Below, piece after piece: positions 55,684 through 64,000 of a stretch of 64,000 nt of DNA; within the stretch, counting starts at the first letter, position 1, and the number at the start of each line of letters is the position of its first letter. The notes beneath the pieces are model-generated. The model saw only the letters and a list, made by a program, of their open reading frames with translations. It searched no databases and was not told the DNA's origin. The position numbers were made by a program, and so were the translations under genes. The stretch is from Hordeum vulgare subsp. vulgare (Eukaryota > Streptophyta > Magnoliopsida > Poales > Poaceae): the NCBI RefSeq assembly GCF_904849725.1, contig NC_058521.1, positions 338,008,638-338,072,637 of the forward strand, read 5' to 3'.

Positions 55684-55774
55684 CTTATTTCTTCTTCTCC
55701 TTCTCTATTTTATTCTTTTCTCCTCTATTTCTTCTTCTCCTCCTCTTCATCTTCCTTTTCTTGTCTTCTTCTTC

Positions 55775-55806
<32 letters not shown>

Positions 55807-56125
55807 TTCTCATCTTCTTCTTGTCCTCTTTTTCTTATACTTCTACTCTTCTTCTACTTCTACTCTTCTTCTACTTCTCCTCTTCTTCTTTTCCTCTTAT
55901 TCACCTCTCCTCCTCTTCTTATTCTCCTAACCATAACCCTAACAAAATTCTAAATATTACAACCCTAATAACCTATCACTAACCTAATAAAGATAGAAAT
56001 TAAATGAAAACAATAGAATTAACCTAGCACAAAATATTGCTTCTCCTCTATTTCCTCTTCTCCTCTCCTCCTCCTCTTCTTCTCCTCCTCCTCTTCCTCT
56101 ACTTCTCCTCCTCTTCTTATTCTCT
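55684..56125 (+). repeat. Polypyrimidine (CTT)n tract in CACTA-3
   Basis: CTTCTT/CTCCTC simple repeats at 55684-55925 and 56035-56125, broken by AT-rich text. It sits in the leader or intron of the second gene, like the tract in CACTA-1. Confidence 0.9.
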
Positions 56126-56390
56126 TTCTTCTTCTTCTGGCGGGGGTTAAGGGGCGAGCGGGAGAGGGTGGCGATGGCGTTACCTGGAGGGGGCGGCGGC
56201 GTCTGGAGGGTGGTAGTGGCGTCTCGAGGAGGCGGCGGCGTTCGGCGATGGCGGCGGCGAGCATATGAGGGGGGCGGCAATGTCCGGCGGCAGCAGCGGC
56301 GAGCACAGGAGGGGGCAGCGGCGGCAAAACTGCACGAGGGGAATGGGGAGAGTGGCACGAGTGGAGGTAGTGGAGGGAGTTAGAAATTTC
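56126..56390. repeat. GC-rich GGCGGCG leader-like region in CACTA-3
   Basis: GC-rich DNA with repeated ggcggcg, 'gaggggg' and 'cggcgagca' text, between the internal island and the polypyrimidine tract. Position and composition parallel 10921-11165 in CACTA-1. The frames of 100-124 residues here are repeat-driven. Confidence 0.65.
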
Positions 56391-56399
56391 GGAACCGTT

Positions 56400-56620
56400 T
56401 AGTAAACATAGCAGTAGCGCTGGATTGGTTCCAGCGCTACTGCTAGCGTTGGTTCTAATCCAGCGCTACTGCTAAATGCCCTAGGACAAATAGTAGTAGC
56501 GCTGGATTGGTACCAGCGCTACTGCTAAGTTAGCAATAGCGCTTTTAGCAACCCAGCGCTACTGCTAAGTTAGCAATAGCGCTTTTAGCAACCCAGCGCT
56601 ACTGCTAACATTAATTTCTT
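56400..56620. promoter_or_regulatory. Internal subterminal-repeat island of CACTA-3
   Basis: About ten AGTAGCGCTGG/CCAGCGCTACTG motifs, as at the element ends, lie midway between the two genes. A 40-bp unit (56521-56560 and 56561-56600) is exactly duplicated. No clear TATA box is seen next to it. The inferred role is promoter for the minus-strand second gene, by analogy with CACTA-1. Confidence 0.6.
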
Positions 56621-56941
56621 TATTTTTTTCCTTTTTATTATTTTTGTTTATTATTTTTTCTTTTTATTTTTTATTTTCTTTTTATTATTTTCCTTTCCTT
56701 TTGTGTTTACTTTTCTTTTGTATTGATTTCTCCCTTTTGTTTTTAGTTTTTATCTCGACGGGCTCTCGCACGGAGTCGACGACGAGAACGTACGTCTCCC
56801 TCCCACGGTGCGCGAATATTACCGGAACCATGTGTTGTTTCGTATACAAAATACATACATATATATAAATGATTGTTACTTAGCTGCGTCAAAGATGTTT
56901 CACATTGAAATTCTTTTCTTTCTTGATCGTTGTGTTGATTC
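56621..56941. other. T-rich spacer after tnp2 in CACTA-3
   Basis: T-rich DNA (ttttattattttt runs), then a short stretch with 'cgacgagaacgtacgtctcc'. This is the presumed tnp2 3' flank. No gene is seen. Confidence 0.5.
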
Positions 56942-59900
56942 TTATTTTCCGGCACCATGGAGTGTGATCTTTCTTAGTAATGTAGTCTTGATTCTTCTTT
57001 TCACGTATGCGTCATCGTCATCATCATCTTCCCTCATCGGGTTGTCGTATTGGTCGTAATCTTCCTCGTTGGCGACTCCATCCATTCTTACGATGTTCCT
57101 TTTTACTCTCCTCACGACAACACGACTGGGATTGGTTGGATCGGTTATGAAGAAACATTGTGTCACGTTCTTAGCATGTATCCATGGCTCAGTTTTGGCG
57201 ATGACATTAACGTTCACGGTAGAGCTCTTTGCGTCGGGTATAGACATGGTAGTGAAATACTTGTTTTTTCTTATGACTGCCTTAGCCCACCTGACACAGA
57301 ACATCGCCGCAACGTGCCTTCCAACATAGCTAAGCTCCCAGATCTCTTCGACCCTTCTGTAGAATCTTTCGGTTGTGCTGTTCGATTTGGTCATGCATTC
57401 AATCGTCACCCCTGAGTTCTGGTAATCACTTCCCATGTCTTTGGCCTCCATGTAGAACGTGTACTCGCTGATATCATATGCCTCATAGGACACAAGTTTG
57501 GGGGCGGGGCCATGTGCTACGACGTGTATGAGAAACCCGTTCGCACTGCCATCTTCCGAGTTATTAGCACAAACCTGCTCTTTGAACCAACGCAAGAAAG
57601 TGGCGTTCTGCTCTACAGTAACTTCGCCATCCATCTTGCACATCCCATGATCATAGTAATTATTTGCGATGATTTGTTTATGCGGTGTCACATAGCCATC
57701 TACCACAGCTAGGTGTTGCAGCATTACTAACTTAGCCCTGTCAAAGTTGTCCCGTCGATCCGAGTAGTCCACGTGCAATTCCCTCCGGTCGTTGTTGTGA
57801 CCTTCTCCTCCGAGCCTCCCATGGTGCTTGTTCACGGGCAAACCAACAATAGGGTCTTCTTTGCCTATATAATTCTCCAAAGGGAGATGCACTCTTGGCT
57901 CACATACCCCTGGACAATGCTCCCCTCGGGATAGGACATGTTATGAACGAATCCTTTGATGACCCCATTCATCCTCTCGAACGACATCATGTTGTGAAGG
58001 AATGTCAGCCCGAGGTCGATGATGTCGTCCACGATGTTAATAAACAGATGCACCATGACGTCAAAGAACGCGGGCATGAAGTACATCTCATTGTCCCATA
58101 GTATGACAACAATCTCTTCCTGTAGCCTTTGGAGCTTCTTCACACTGATGGACTTTTGAGAGATAACATCGAAGAAGTTGCAGAGACCAGTAAGTGTCTC
58201 ACAGACGTGCTTGTACATTATTCTTCTAATGGCAACTGGGAGTATCTGTGTCATCATCACATGACAGTCATGAGACTTCATTCCGCTGAACCTTTTCTAC
58301 TTGGTGTCTAGAAATCTGCTTATCTTCCCACAATAACCGGAACTGGCTTTGATTCTCGTAAGGCACTTGATAAATTGATCGATCTCCTTCGGACTTATGG
58401 TGAAGCAAGAAGGGGGGCAACAATTCTCCTCCTTCTTGTTGTCTTTTCTTCCCCTTGGCCCCACTGTCGTCTCCGTCTCCATCTGTGTCTCCTCCATCGA
58501 CTTTTTACGGGGCATGCGGAGATCCGCCATGATCTCCAAATCTTCCAAGTCTTTCCTTGCCTTCGGCCCATCCTTGGTATTCTCCGGCATGTTCAACATT
58601 GTGCCAAGCAAGCTCTCGAGGACATTATTCTTGAAATGAATTTGATCAAGGCAATGAGGCGTGTCGTGATTGGGCCAGTACTCCAAGGCCCAGGAAACGT
58701 ACCTCGTTTTCCATACCTTCAGCAGCGGCTCCGACGCCTTTTCCATCTTTCCCGGCACGGGGCACTGTTGCCAGTTATTCGACAGCTCATTGATTTCGGC
58801 GCCACTCCCCTTACGTGGAGGTCCTCGATGCTCATCCAAACCATTGAATAGATGGGTCATCCTTTTCAAGCCATCTACGATGCCCCATGTACACAATTTT
58901 CCCAGATCCGCCATCTTTCGTCGACGTAAGCTGCTGAGACGTTGTATCATCCATGCACCTCGTGAATCTGCGGTATCCGTGGCACACCTGGCCCAAGGTA
59001 TACCCATAACCGAGATAGTCGTGCACCGTCGTCATCAGCGCAACTCTCATATAGAAATATTCTCTTGTGCTAGCGTCCCATGTCTTGACCGGCGATTTCC
59101 ATAAAGTGTCTAGCTCCTCTTTCAGAAGCCCCATATACAGGTTAATATTATTTGTCTGCTGTTCCGGCCCTTGAATCAGAATGCTCATGTGTATGTACTT
59201 TGTCTTCATACACTTCCATGGGGGGAGCTTGTACATCCATACAAAGACGGGCGACGTCCTGTGGTTGGTGCTCTGGTTTCCAAACAGATTCATCCCAACG
59301 GTACACAGACCAAGCACAATGTTCCTTGCATCTTTTCTGAAAAATTGATATTCGGCGTTAAATGATCTCCACTGGCTTGCATCTGCGAGGTATCTGAGCT
59401 TCGGATCATCTCCATCATCGGGCTTATTCCTCTCCGCGTGCCAGCGCAAGGGCTCTGCTTCCTTAGGATCTATGAAATACCGCTGCAGACAAGGAGTGAT
59501 CCGAAAGTACCATACAACTTTCCAAGGAGCTTCCTTTCCTGCCTTCTTGTATCGAGAAGCATTGCACTCTGGACACCTGGTATTTTCCGCATGCCCCCCG
59601 ATAAAAGATGCAATCATTGATGCATGTATGGTATCTACTGTGCGGTAGATCAAGAGGGCCAACAATTTTGTTGGCCTCATCGACACTAGTAGGACATAGG
59701 TTCCCCGCAGGAAGAACATTACGATGTAGATACTTCAAATGCTCATTGAGGCTTTTTTTGTCCATTTGTTTTTCGCCTTCGTCTTTAGAAGTTCGAGCCT
59801 GAAACTCAAGCGGGTAAACTCGGGATCACAAACGTCATATAATGGAGTCTTCGAGTCTACTTCAAGTTGCACCAGCTTGGCCTCCTCTCTAGAAGAAACT

Positions 59901-60300
59901 CTATCGCTAGTCGTACTGTTACGAAGGAGGTCTCAAACACGAGGGTCCTGCACGACTGAACTTAGTAGCGTTGAAGTCTGCGGCGTGCCCGTCGCATCTT
60001 CTCCGCCATGTCCGGACTCTGCTTCTTCGTCGTGTCCAGAATCTTCTCCGCCGCCGTGTCCAGACTCTTCCCCGCCGTCGTGTTCGGACTCTTCACTACC
60101 GCCGTGTCCAGCGCCATCGTTTTCGTGTCGATTGGTCATCTCTTTGTTTAGTCCCATGTCGTTATCCACTGCCGTGTGGACATCCTCATCATCATCTTCA
60201 CTTATCAACCGAGTATAGCCGTCCATGAAACCATTGATCAACAAGTGGGCCTTCAAACGACCACCATCAAAAGAGTTCAAAACTACCCCCTCTTAGCATT
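56942..60300 (-). pseudogene. tnp2: CACTA-3 transposase tnp2 (TNPD-like), decayed
   Basis: On the minus strand: Transpos_assoc end (HLLINGFMDGYTRLISED near 60240), acidic linker, a stop near 59935, then SREEAKLVQLEVDSKTPLYD-like text. The Transposase_21 core is in several frames (CINDCIFYRG near 59620; CTVGMNLFGNQS near 59290; WMYKLPPWKCMKTKYI near 59220; KTRYVSWALEYWPNHDTPHC near 58680). DUF4218 follows (SHDCHVMMTQILPVAIRRIM near 58260; MSFERMNGVIKGF near 57975) and then DUF4216 (YRRVEEIWELSYVGRH near 57340). Frameshifts occur near 59650, 59000 and 57880 and stops at several places; the end is at 56942. The relationship to CACTA-1 tnp2 is clear in domain order but distant in sequence. Confidence 0.88.
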
Positions 60301-60464
60301 TTGTACACAAACATCTAATCCAAGTTCGTTTATTTGCAAACATGTCCATCACCGCAGATTGCAAGTACTGCTCCACTTCCTTCCACTCATCTTCATGATT
60401 GCATGGTATAACAAGCAAAAGGGTTATAAAAAAAATGCGTGCATGCATCAAAGTCATATAAAAT

Positions 60465-60575
60465 TTTGGTATGACCTTGCCTAAAAGTAGGACATATCGA
60501 GTTTGCTCGAAATTCACCAAAACGGAAATAAATTGACATTTTGGAAAAACATAAGCAACTCATAGGGCATGTCAC
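60465..60575 (-). repeat. Leader repeat, copy upstream of CACTA-3 tnp2
   Basis: 'ggtatgaccttgcctaaaag' through 'ggacatatcg' to 'ggaaaaacataa' matches 55430-55520 in order and orientation. It lies about 180 bases upstream of the tnp2 coding start, so both CACTA-3 genes share related leaders. Confidence 0.75.
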
Positions 60576-61014
60576 TCACACAAATCCCTTCATATCGCAA
60601 ACACACATATTCCCATTATTGAAATGCACAAATTTTTACTCACCTATATATATTCCGGCAGAGATTGTGCACAGCTAAACAAATAGCTAGATCTAGTTGT
60701 TGTGAGGAGAGATGACTCTAGCTAACTAGTGGAGACGGAGAGAGATGACCTAGCTTTCTAGATCTATATGTATGGAAGGAGGGTGAGCAAAATAAATGTG
60801 GAAGGTAGAGTTAGAAGAGACCATTTATAGAGGATAATTAGTGTGGAGGGGTCCTTAATGGGGAGAGAAGGGAGGTAGGAAGAAGAGAGAAGAAGGGCAA
60901 CAATGGTGGAGAAGCAACTTAGAGAGATGAGAGAAGAAAAGAGGGGAGAGGACAACTGGGGGAGGAAAGGGGAAAGGGGTGTGTGTGTGTGTGTGAAAGC
61001 TTCCCACACCCACG

Positions 61015-61330
61015 CGTAGCAGTAACGCTTTTTAGAAAGTAACCCTACTGCTAAGTGGGGCCCGGTAGCACTAGCGCTGCTTCGAGATGAGCGCTACTAC
61101 TATTAAACTTAGCAGTAGTGCTTTTTACGTGCACGCATTGCTACTACTGCTATCGTCGGTGGCCTCGTCGGGCCGCGTTTAGCAGTAGCACTTTTTGCAT
61201 ATCAACCGCTACTACTAAGGCCCTTATCAATATCGTGTGGCAGAGCGAGCACTACCGCTAAGTAATAGTAGCGGGTGATATTTTCCACCGCTACTACTAG
61301 GCTGCTACCTATAAGGCTTTCCTACTAGTG
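61015..61330. repeat. Right subterminal repeats of CACTA-3
   Basis: Imperfect 'agcagtag(c/t)gctttt' and 'agcgctactacta' copies lead into the terminal inverted repeat ending CTACTAGTG at 61330. A short (GT)n lies just inside (60978-60994). Confidence 0.88.
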
Positions 61331-61333
61331 GTG

Positions 61334-61545
61334 GCGCCTCCTACGTCGACCACGTCACCCGAGGCGCCCGCATCGCCACACACCACCACGGCGCCAGCAA
61401 CGTCCACAAGAGCAAGCATCGTGGCCTTCTAAGTAGAAGGATGGGCGTCTGTGCCGGTCTTCTTCTTGAGAATGAGGAAAAGGAACAACGATGAAGATCA
61501 TCATGCTGCTCGTAATCTTAGATTTGCGTGAATGACCCCCCCTGC
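61334..61545 (-). pseudogene. Leader or gag start of the Tat-like element
   Basis: This piece lies between the primer-binding site and the CACTA-3 insertion. It is moderately GC-rich, and the minus-strand frames are interrupted. It joins gag at 50739 when CACTA-3 and one GTG are removed. Confidence 0.5.
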
Positions 61546-61558
61546 ATGGCGCGCCAAA
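61546..61558 (-). other. Primer-binding site of the Tat-like element
   Basis: On the minus strand TTTGGCGCGCCAT follows two bases after the end of the 5' LTR. TTGGCGCGCC-type sites are common in plant Tat and related Gypsy elements. Confidence 0.7.
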
Positions 61559-61560
61559 GA

Positions 61561-62438
61561 TGTCGGGGCATATGTGTGCACTCGATCACCTACGAGACCG
61601 TTGGCCCCTTCGGGGTTTGGCGGGGAGATCATGTTGAACAAAGAGCAGAAACTACGAGGTAGCACGATGATGAGACTCGGGGCATTTAACCAGGTTCAGG
61701 CCGCTGAGAAGCATAGAACCCTACTCCTGGTTTGGTGGATTGATTTGGGGAAGATAGAGTTTACACAATGTTCTCCCGGCAAGGGTTGCTGCGGAGAGTT
61801 ACTTTGCGTGCTAATACTCTAGAGTCCTAAATCCCCTAGAGTCTGAATCCTTTGCTAGGTGGCCTTGGACCTCCTTTTAGAGATCAAGGGGCACCATAGT
61901 GGCAAACATACATGATTAGATAGCTAACAGTGCTATCATACCTAACTCTCGCACTTAAGATAAAATGCCATAAATGCAGCCTTAGGTGGCGAGCGAGGTG
62001 CGTCCCCGGGAAGCTCCTGCCACCTCTTAGCTGGACGTTGCTTGGTGTCTTCACACGCCGCTGGACGGGTGTCAATTGGTCGTAATCTATCTTCCAGCGT
62101 GCCGCCACGTATCTAGCGAGAGCCACATAGCCATCTGGGAGCTCGAGAACTCATCGATAAGTGATTGGTGTAGCGATGAAGTGGAACGATTGCAGATTGG
62201 CTCGCGCTTGCCGGGGAGGTGACTTGTCGGGTCTTGTTGAGGATGCGTGTGCCTTCGTCCCCTGCAGGTGCCGGGGGTTCTTGGCTCATCTTGGGCCCGT
62301 CCTGGGCTGCTTGTGTGGGTCTTGCTGGCGTCTGGTTCCGGCTATCAGCTTGGGTTGGTGGTTGCTTTGATGGGTTATGCTCTTAAAGCCTGTCCAAAAT
62401 TAAGGGGCACTCGGTACCCCATTACTAGTGCACCGACA
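61561..62438 (-). mobile_element. 5' LTR of the Tat-like Gypsy element
   Basis: 878 bp. On the minus strand it starts TGTCGGTGCACTAG at 62438 and ends CCCCGACA at 61561, inverted tips TGTCGG/CCGACA. It is collinear with 41492-42375. The TSD CATAG follows at 62439-62443. Confidence 0.93.
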
Positions 62439-62443
62439 CATAG

Positions 62444-63379
62444 GGTTGAGAATGTTTTTGGAAACATTGATTAATTTTTGTTTGGTCAAATTTCTGGCAC
62501 AGATGAAGATGATACCAATGAGTATTCTCATGAGGAAAAGGTGGAGGTGAATCAGCATGTTTCAAAATCCAAGAAGCAACAAAAAGCTAGGAACTCAGAT
62601 GCTATAGGCACCAACAAGCTTCTCGTCATAGGAATTAACAAGACTGGTGAGCCTGTTAGTCCACGGAAAGCCGCTGCTCCCTACGGCAATACCCTAGGTA
62701 TCATTCTTCGAGAAGTTTGCTCCATCAATGAGATAAGTTTAAGGGATATGGACAAAGATAATCTATGAGCACTCCTTATAAGAAGGATGCATGCAAGATT
62801 CAAGTTTCCTGAAGAGTATGATGACCTATCATACCCAAAGAATCAGGTAAACAACCATGCAATCCATATGTTCTTGAAGAATTTGAGCTCTTTGAAATCT
62901 GCAACAGGAAAAGTGATTGCAACGAAACCCGTCATTGATATATCTCCGAGATCTAGTAAAAGTGGCGTGCCATTAGTATAGATGATTGGAACATTTTCAA
63001 GATACAAAATCGGGAGAACTCAGTGATCACCCAGTCGTCATGGGGGGAGAAAATACGATAAAAGATATTAAGTGACCACATCCTCAATAGTTGTGGTTTT
63101 GTTGGGAAGAAGCCCTCATGGGACAACCAGTATGCTGCACTTGCGTAAAAGGGCATCCCAAACCATTTAGCGCAATTCAAGGACCCCCTCAAATATCACT
63201 ATGTCGGAGATTGTACATACAAGGGAATTTTCCATCGCTCACCAAACAAGGAAACTAGAAGAAGAATTGGCAAACCAGCATTTAGAACCTAAGAGCTTGC
63301 AAGTGTTGTCGGCTAGGTGGAACACACCTCTTAACTAGTCGATCAAAATTACCCTTGGCAAGGAAGTCATTAGCACCAC
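62444..63379 (+). pseudogene. En/Spm-type second ORF of CACTA-4, broken
   Basis: Across the Gypsy insertion the ORF would start ATG CAT AG|G (41484-41491 joined to 62444 onward), giving MHRVENVFGNID, then an in-frame TAA. It continues FGQISGTDEDDTNEYSHEEK, a basic part (KSKKQQKARN) and the En/Spm-type core INKTGEPVSPRKA, YGNTLGIILREVCSINEISL near 62690-62745. This resembles CACTA-3 (YGNHLGCILRETANI). A TGA stop near 62768 is followed by HARFKFPEEYDD and LSSLKSATGK. Later parts (63000-63290) are full of stops but keep traces such as NQYAALA and IPNHLAQFKDP. Cut at 63380 by an LTR. Confidence 0.65.
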
Positions 63380-63955
63380 TGATACGTCTCCAACGTATCG
63401 ATAATTCATGGAGTATTCATGCCATATGTTTACAATACTTTTATATTGTTTTGATGCATGTTATATGATTTATTTAGAATTAACCCGGACTCACACTGTT
63501 TTCAGTAGAATTATCGTGTTGTTTTTTTGTACAGAAAAAATGTTCATAGAATGGCCCAAAGCATTTTTATGTTTTTTCTGGGGAAAATAAGAAATACTGG
63601 AGTGAAGAACCATCGAAGGGGGGCCACCTATGGGCCACAAGATAACAAGGCATGCCCACCTCGTGGGTGCGTCCTGATGTGTGGTGGAGACCACGTGGCT
63701 CTAGCTGGCGTGATTCCAACATTAAAAATCATATAAATCCCAAAGTCCTCAGAAATTAGGAGATAACTTCCGCTCCGCCACCAAAACTCTTTGTATAAAA
63801 GAAAACACACATCTGGAGCCTTTCTAGCAACCTACCCGAGGAGGCAACTATCCCCGATGGCCATCTTCATCATCCCGGTGGAGGCCATGACAAGGAGGGA
63901 GTAGTTCACCCTTGGGGCTAAGGGTATGATCAGTACCTATGTGTTTGATCTCTCT

Positions 63956-63986
<31 letters not shown>

Positions 63987-64000
63987 GTGTTCTTGAGATG
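63380..64000 (+). mobile_element. 5' part of a Gypsy-type LTR (TGATACGTCTCC family)
   Basis: It starts TGATACGTCTCCAACGTATC, a well-known Triticeae LTR start, continues with 'aattaacccggactcacact' and 'cccacctcgtgggtgcg', and has a TATA-like TTGTATAAAA at 63791-63800, the likely LTR promoter. It runs off the window. The termini match the LTR fragment at 1-889 (TATCA end). The family name is recalled only. Confidence 0.85.
63962..63986 (+). repeat. (CT)n microsatellite
   Basis: About twelve CT units inside the LTR, downstream of its TATA box. Confidence 0.98.

Larger units (their letters stand above)
50740..61330 (-). mobile_element. CACTA element 3 (10.6 kb, TSD GTG)
   Basis: The left end is CACTACTAGGAGAAAGCC at 50740. 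The right end is the inverse of CACTAGTAGGAAAGCC at 61330. GTG is present at 50737-50739 and 61331-61333. The subterminal repeats are of the AGTAGCGCTACTG/AGCAGTAGCGCT type, a different repeat family from CACTA-1 and -2. Gene order on the minus strand is tnp2 (60300-56942) then an En/Spm-type second gene (55156-51678), both decayed. It is inserted in the gag/leader region of the Tat-like element. Confidence 0.93.
41492..62438 (-). mobile_element. Ty3/Gypsy element, Tat lineage, split by CACTA-3 (TSD CATAG)
   Basis: The LTRs are 61561-62438 (5', minus strand) and 41492-42375 (3'). CATAG flanks both ends (41487-41491 and 62439-62443). Without CACTA-3 and its TSD the element is about 10.35 kb. 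Order on the minus strand: 5' LTR, primer-binding site (TTTGGCGCGCC), gag, protease, RT, RNase H, second RNase H, integrase, then a region with an antisense ORF, and the 3' LTR. Dual RNase H and an antisense ORF before the 3' LTR are marks of the Tat lineage. All coding parts contain stops or shifts, so the copy is dead. Confidence 0.9.
39386..63379 (+). mobile_element. CACTA element 4, old and split by a Gypsy insertion (right end not in window)
   Basis: It starts CACTAGTGGAGAAATGG at 39386, followed by subterminal units with 'gtggcgcgcc' and 'gttggcgtcggct'. Its own DNA is 39386-41491 and 62444-63379; the rest is the Gypsy element with TSD CATAG. It holds a tnp2 N-terminal remnant (40036-40585) and, after the insertion, an En/Spm-type ORF on the same strand. 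The right end is not visible; an LTR begins at 63380. Three bases TAA precede the left end, but the partner TSD cannot be seen. Confidence 0.7.

Noticed and set aside
41492..62438. Treating the two LTRs as two separate solo LTRs
   Set aside because: The CATAG TSD, primer site beside one LTR, purine tract beside the other and gag-pol between them show one element.

Overview
The window is intergenic DNA of a large-genome grass, almost certainly a Triticeae species (wheat, Aegilops, rye or barley). Nothing in it looks like an ordinary host gene, tRNA, rRNA or CRISPR array. Nearly all of it resolves into nested transposable elements, mainly CACTA elements with GGGACTAAAGG-type or AGTAGCGCTACTG-type subterminal repeats, long-LTR retrotransposons and a plant L1-like LINE. 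Many boundaries were found directly from matching terminal motifs and target-site duplications (TSDs). Family names are from recall and could not be searched.

Nest A (1-36236). A non-autonomous long-LTR element (LARD-like, no visible coding domain) has the end of its 5' LTR at 890-2185, its interior at 2186-4835, and a 3' LTR that starts at 4836 and ends only at about 36236 because about 27 kb has been inserted in it. The insertions, in order, are: a Mutator-like element (5216-5842, 9-bp TSD); a CACTA element, CACTA-1 (5944-16991, TSD CCC), with a decayed tnp2 transposase, a decayed En/Spm-type second gene ending in a Ulp1-like protease domain, and an intact small coiled-coil/membrane ORF; and a near full-length L1-like LINE on the minus strand (18201-33764, 17-bp TSD). 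The LINE is split by a hAT element (18483-19631, perfect 8-bp TSD) and by CACTA-2 (21563-30401, TSD TAG), which carries a 12-copy array of a 337-bp repeat and a broken B3-like gene. A further LTR fragment (1-889) sits inside the LARD-like 5' LTR.

Spacer (36237-39385). This is AT-rich DNA with a 359-bp tandem duplication, a (TA)n run, a head-to-head pair of MITE-like elements and a broken gene fragment of unknown origin.

Nest B (39386 to the window end). An old CACTA element, CACTA-4, starts at 39386. It is split by a Tat-lineage Ty3/Gypsy element on the minus strand (41492-62438, TSD CATAG). That element is itself split by CACTA-3 (50740-61330, TSD GTG), which has a decayed tnp2 gene and a decayed En/Spm second gene with a Ulp1-like domain. 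CACTA-4 resumes at 62444 and is interrupted at 63380 by an LTR whose termini (TGATA...TATCA) suggest the same family as the LTR fragment at 1-889.

The most interesting pattern is shared by CACTA-1, -2 and -3. Each carries, between its two gene blocks, an internal island of its own subterminal repeats. In CACTA-1 and CACTA-2 the island is flanked by outward-facing TATA boxes, which suggests that the terminal promoter was copied inward as a bidirectional promoter. In CACTA-2 the minus-facing side has the layout of a plant snRNA (USE plus TATA) promoter. The 337-bp repeat amplified in CACTA-2 exists as one copy at the equivalent place in CACTA-1, which suggests a satellite-like array born from a transposon.
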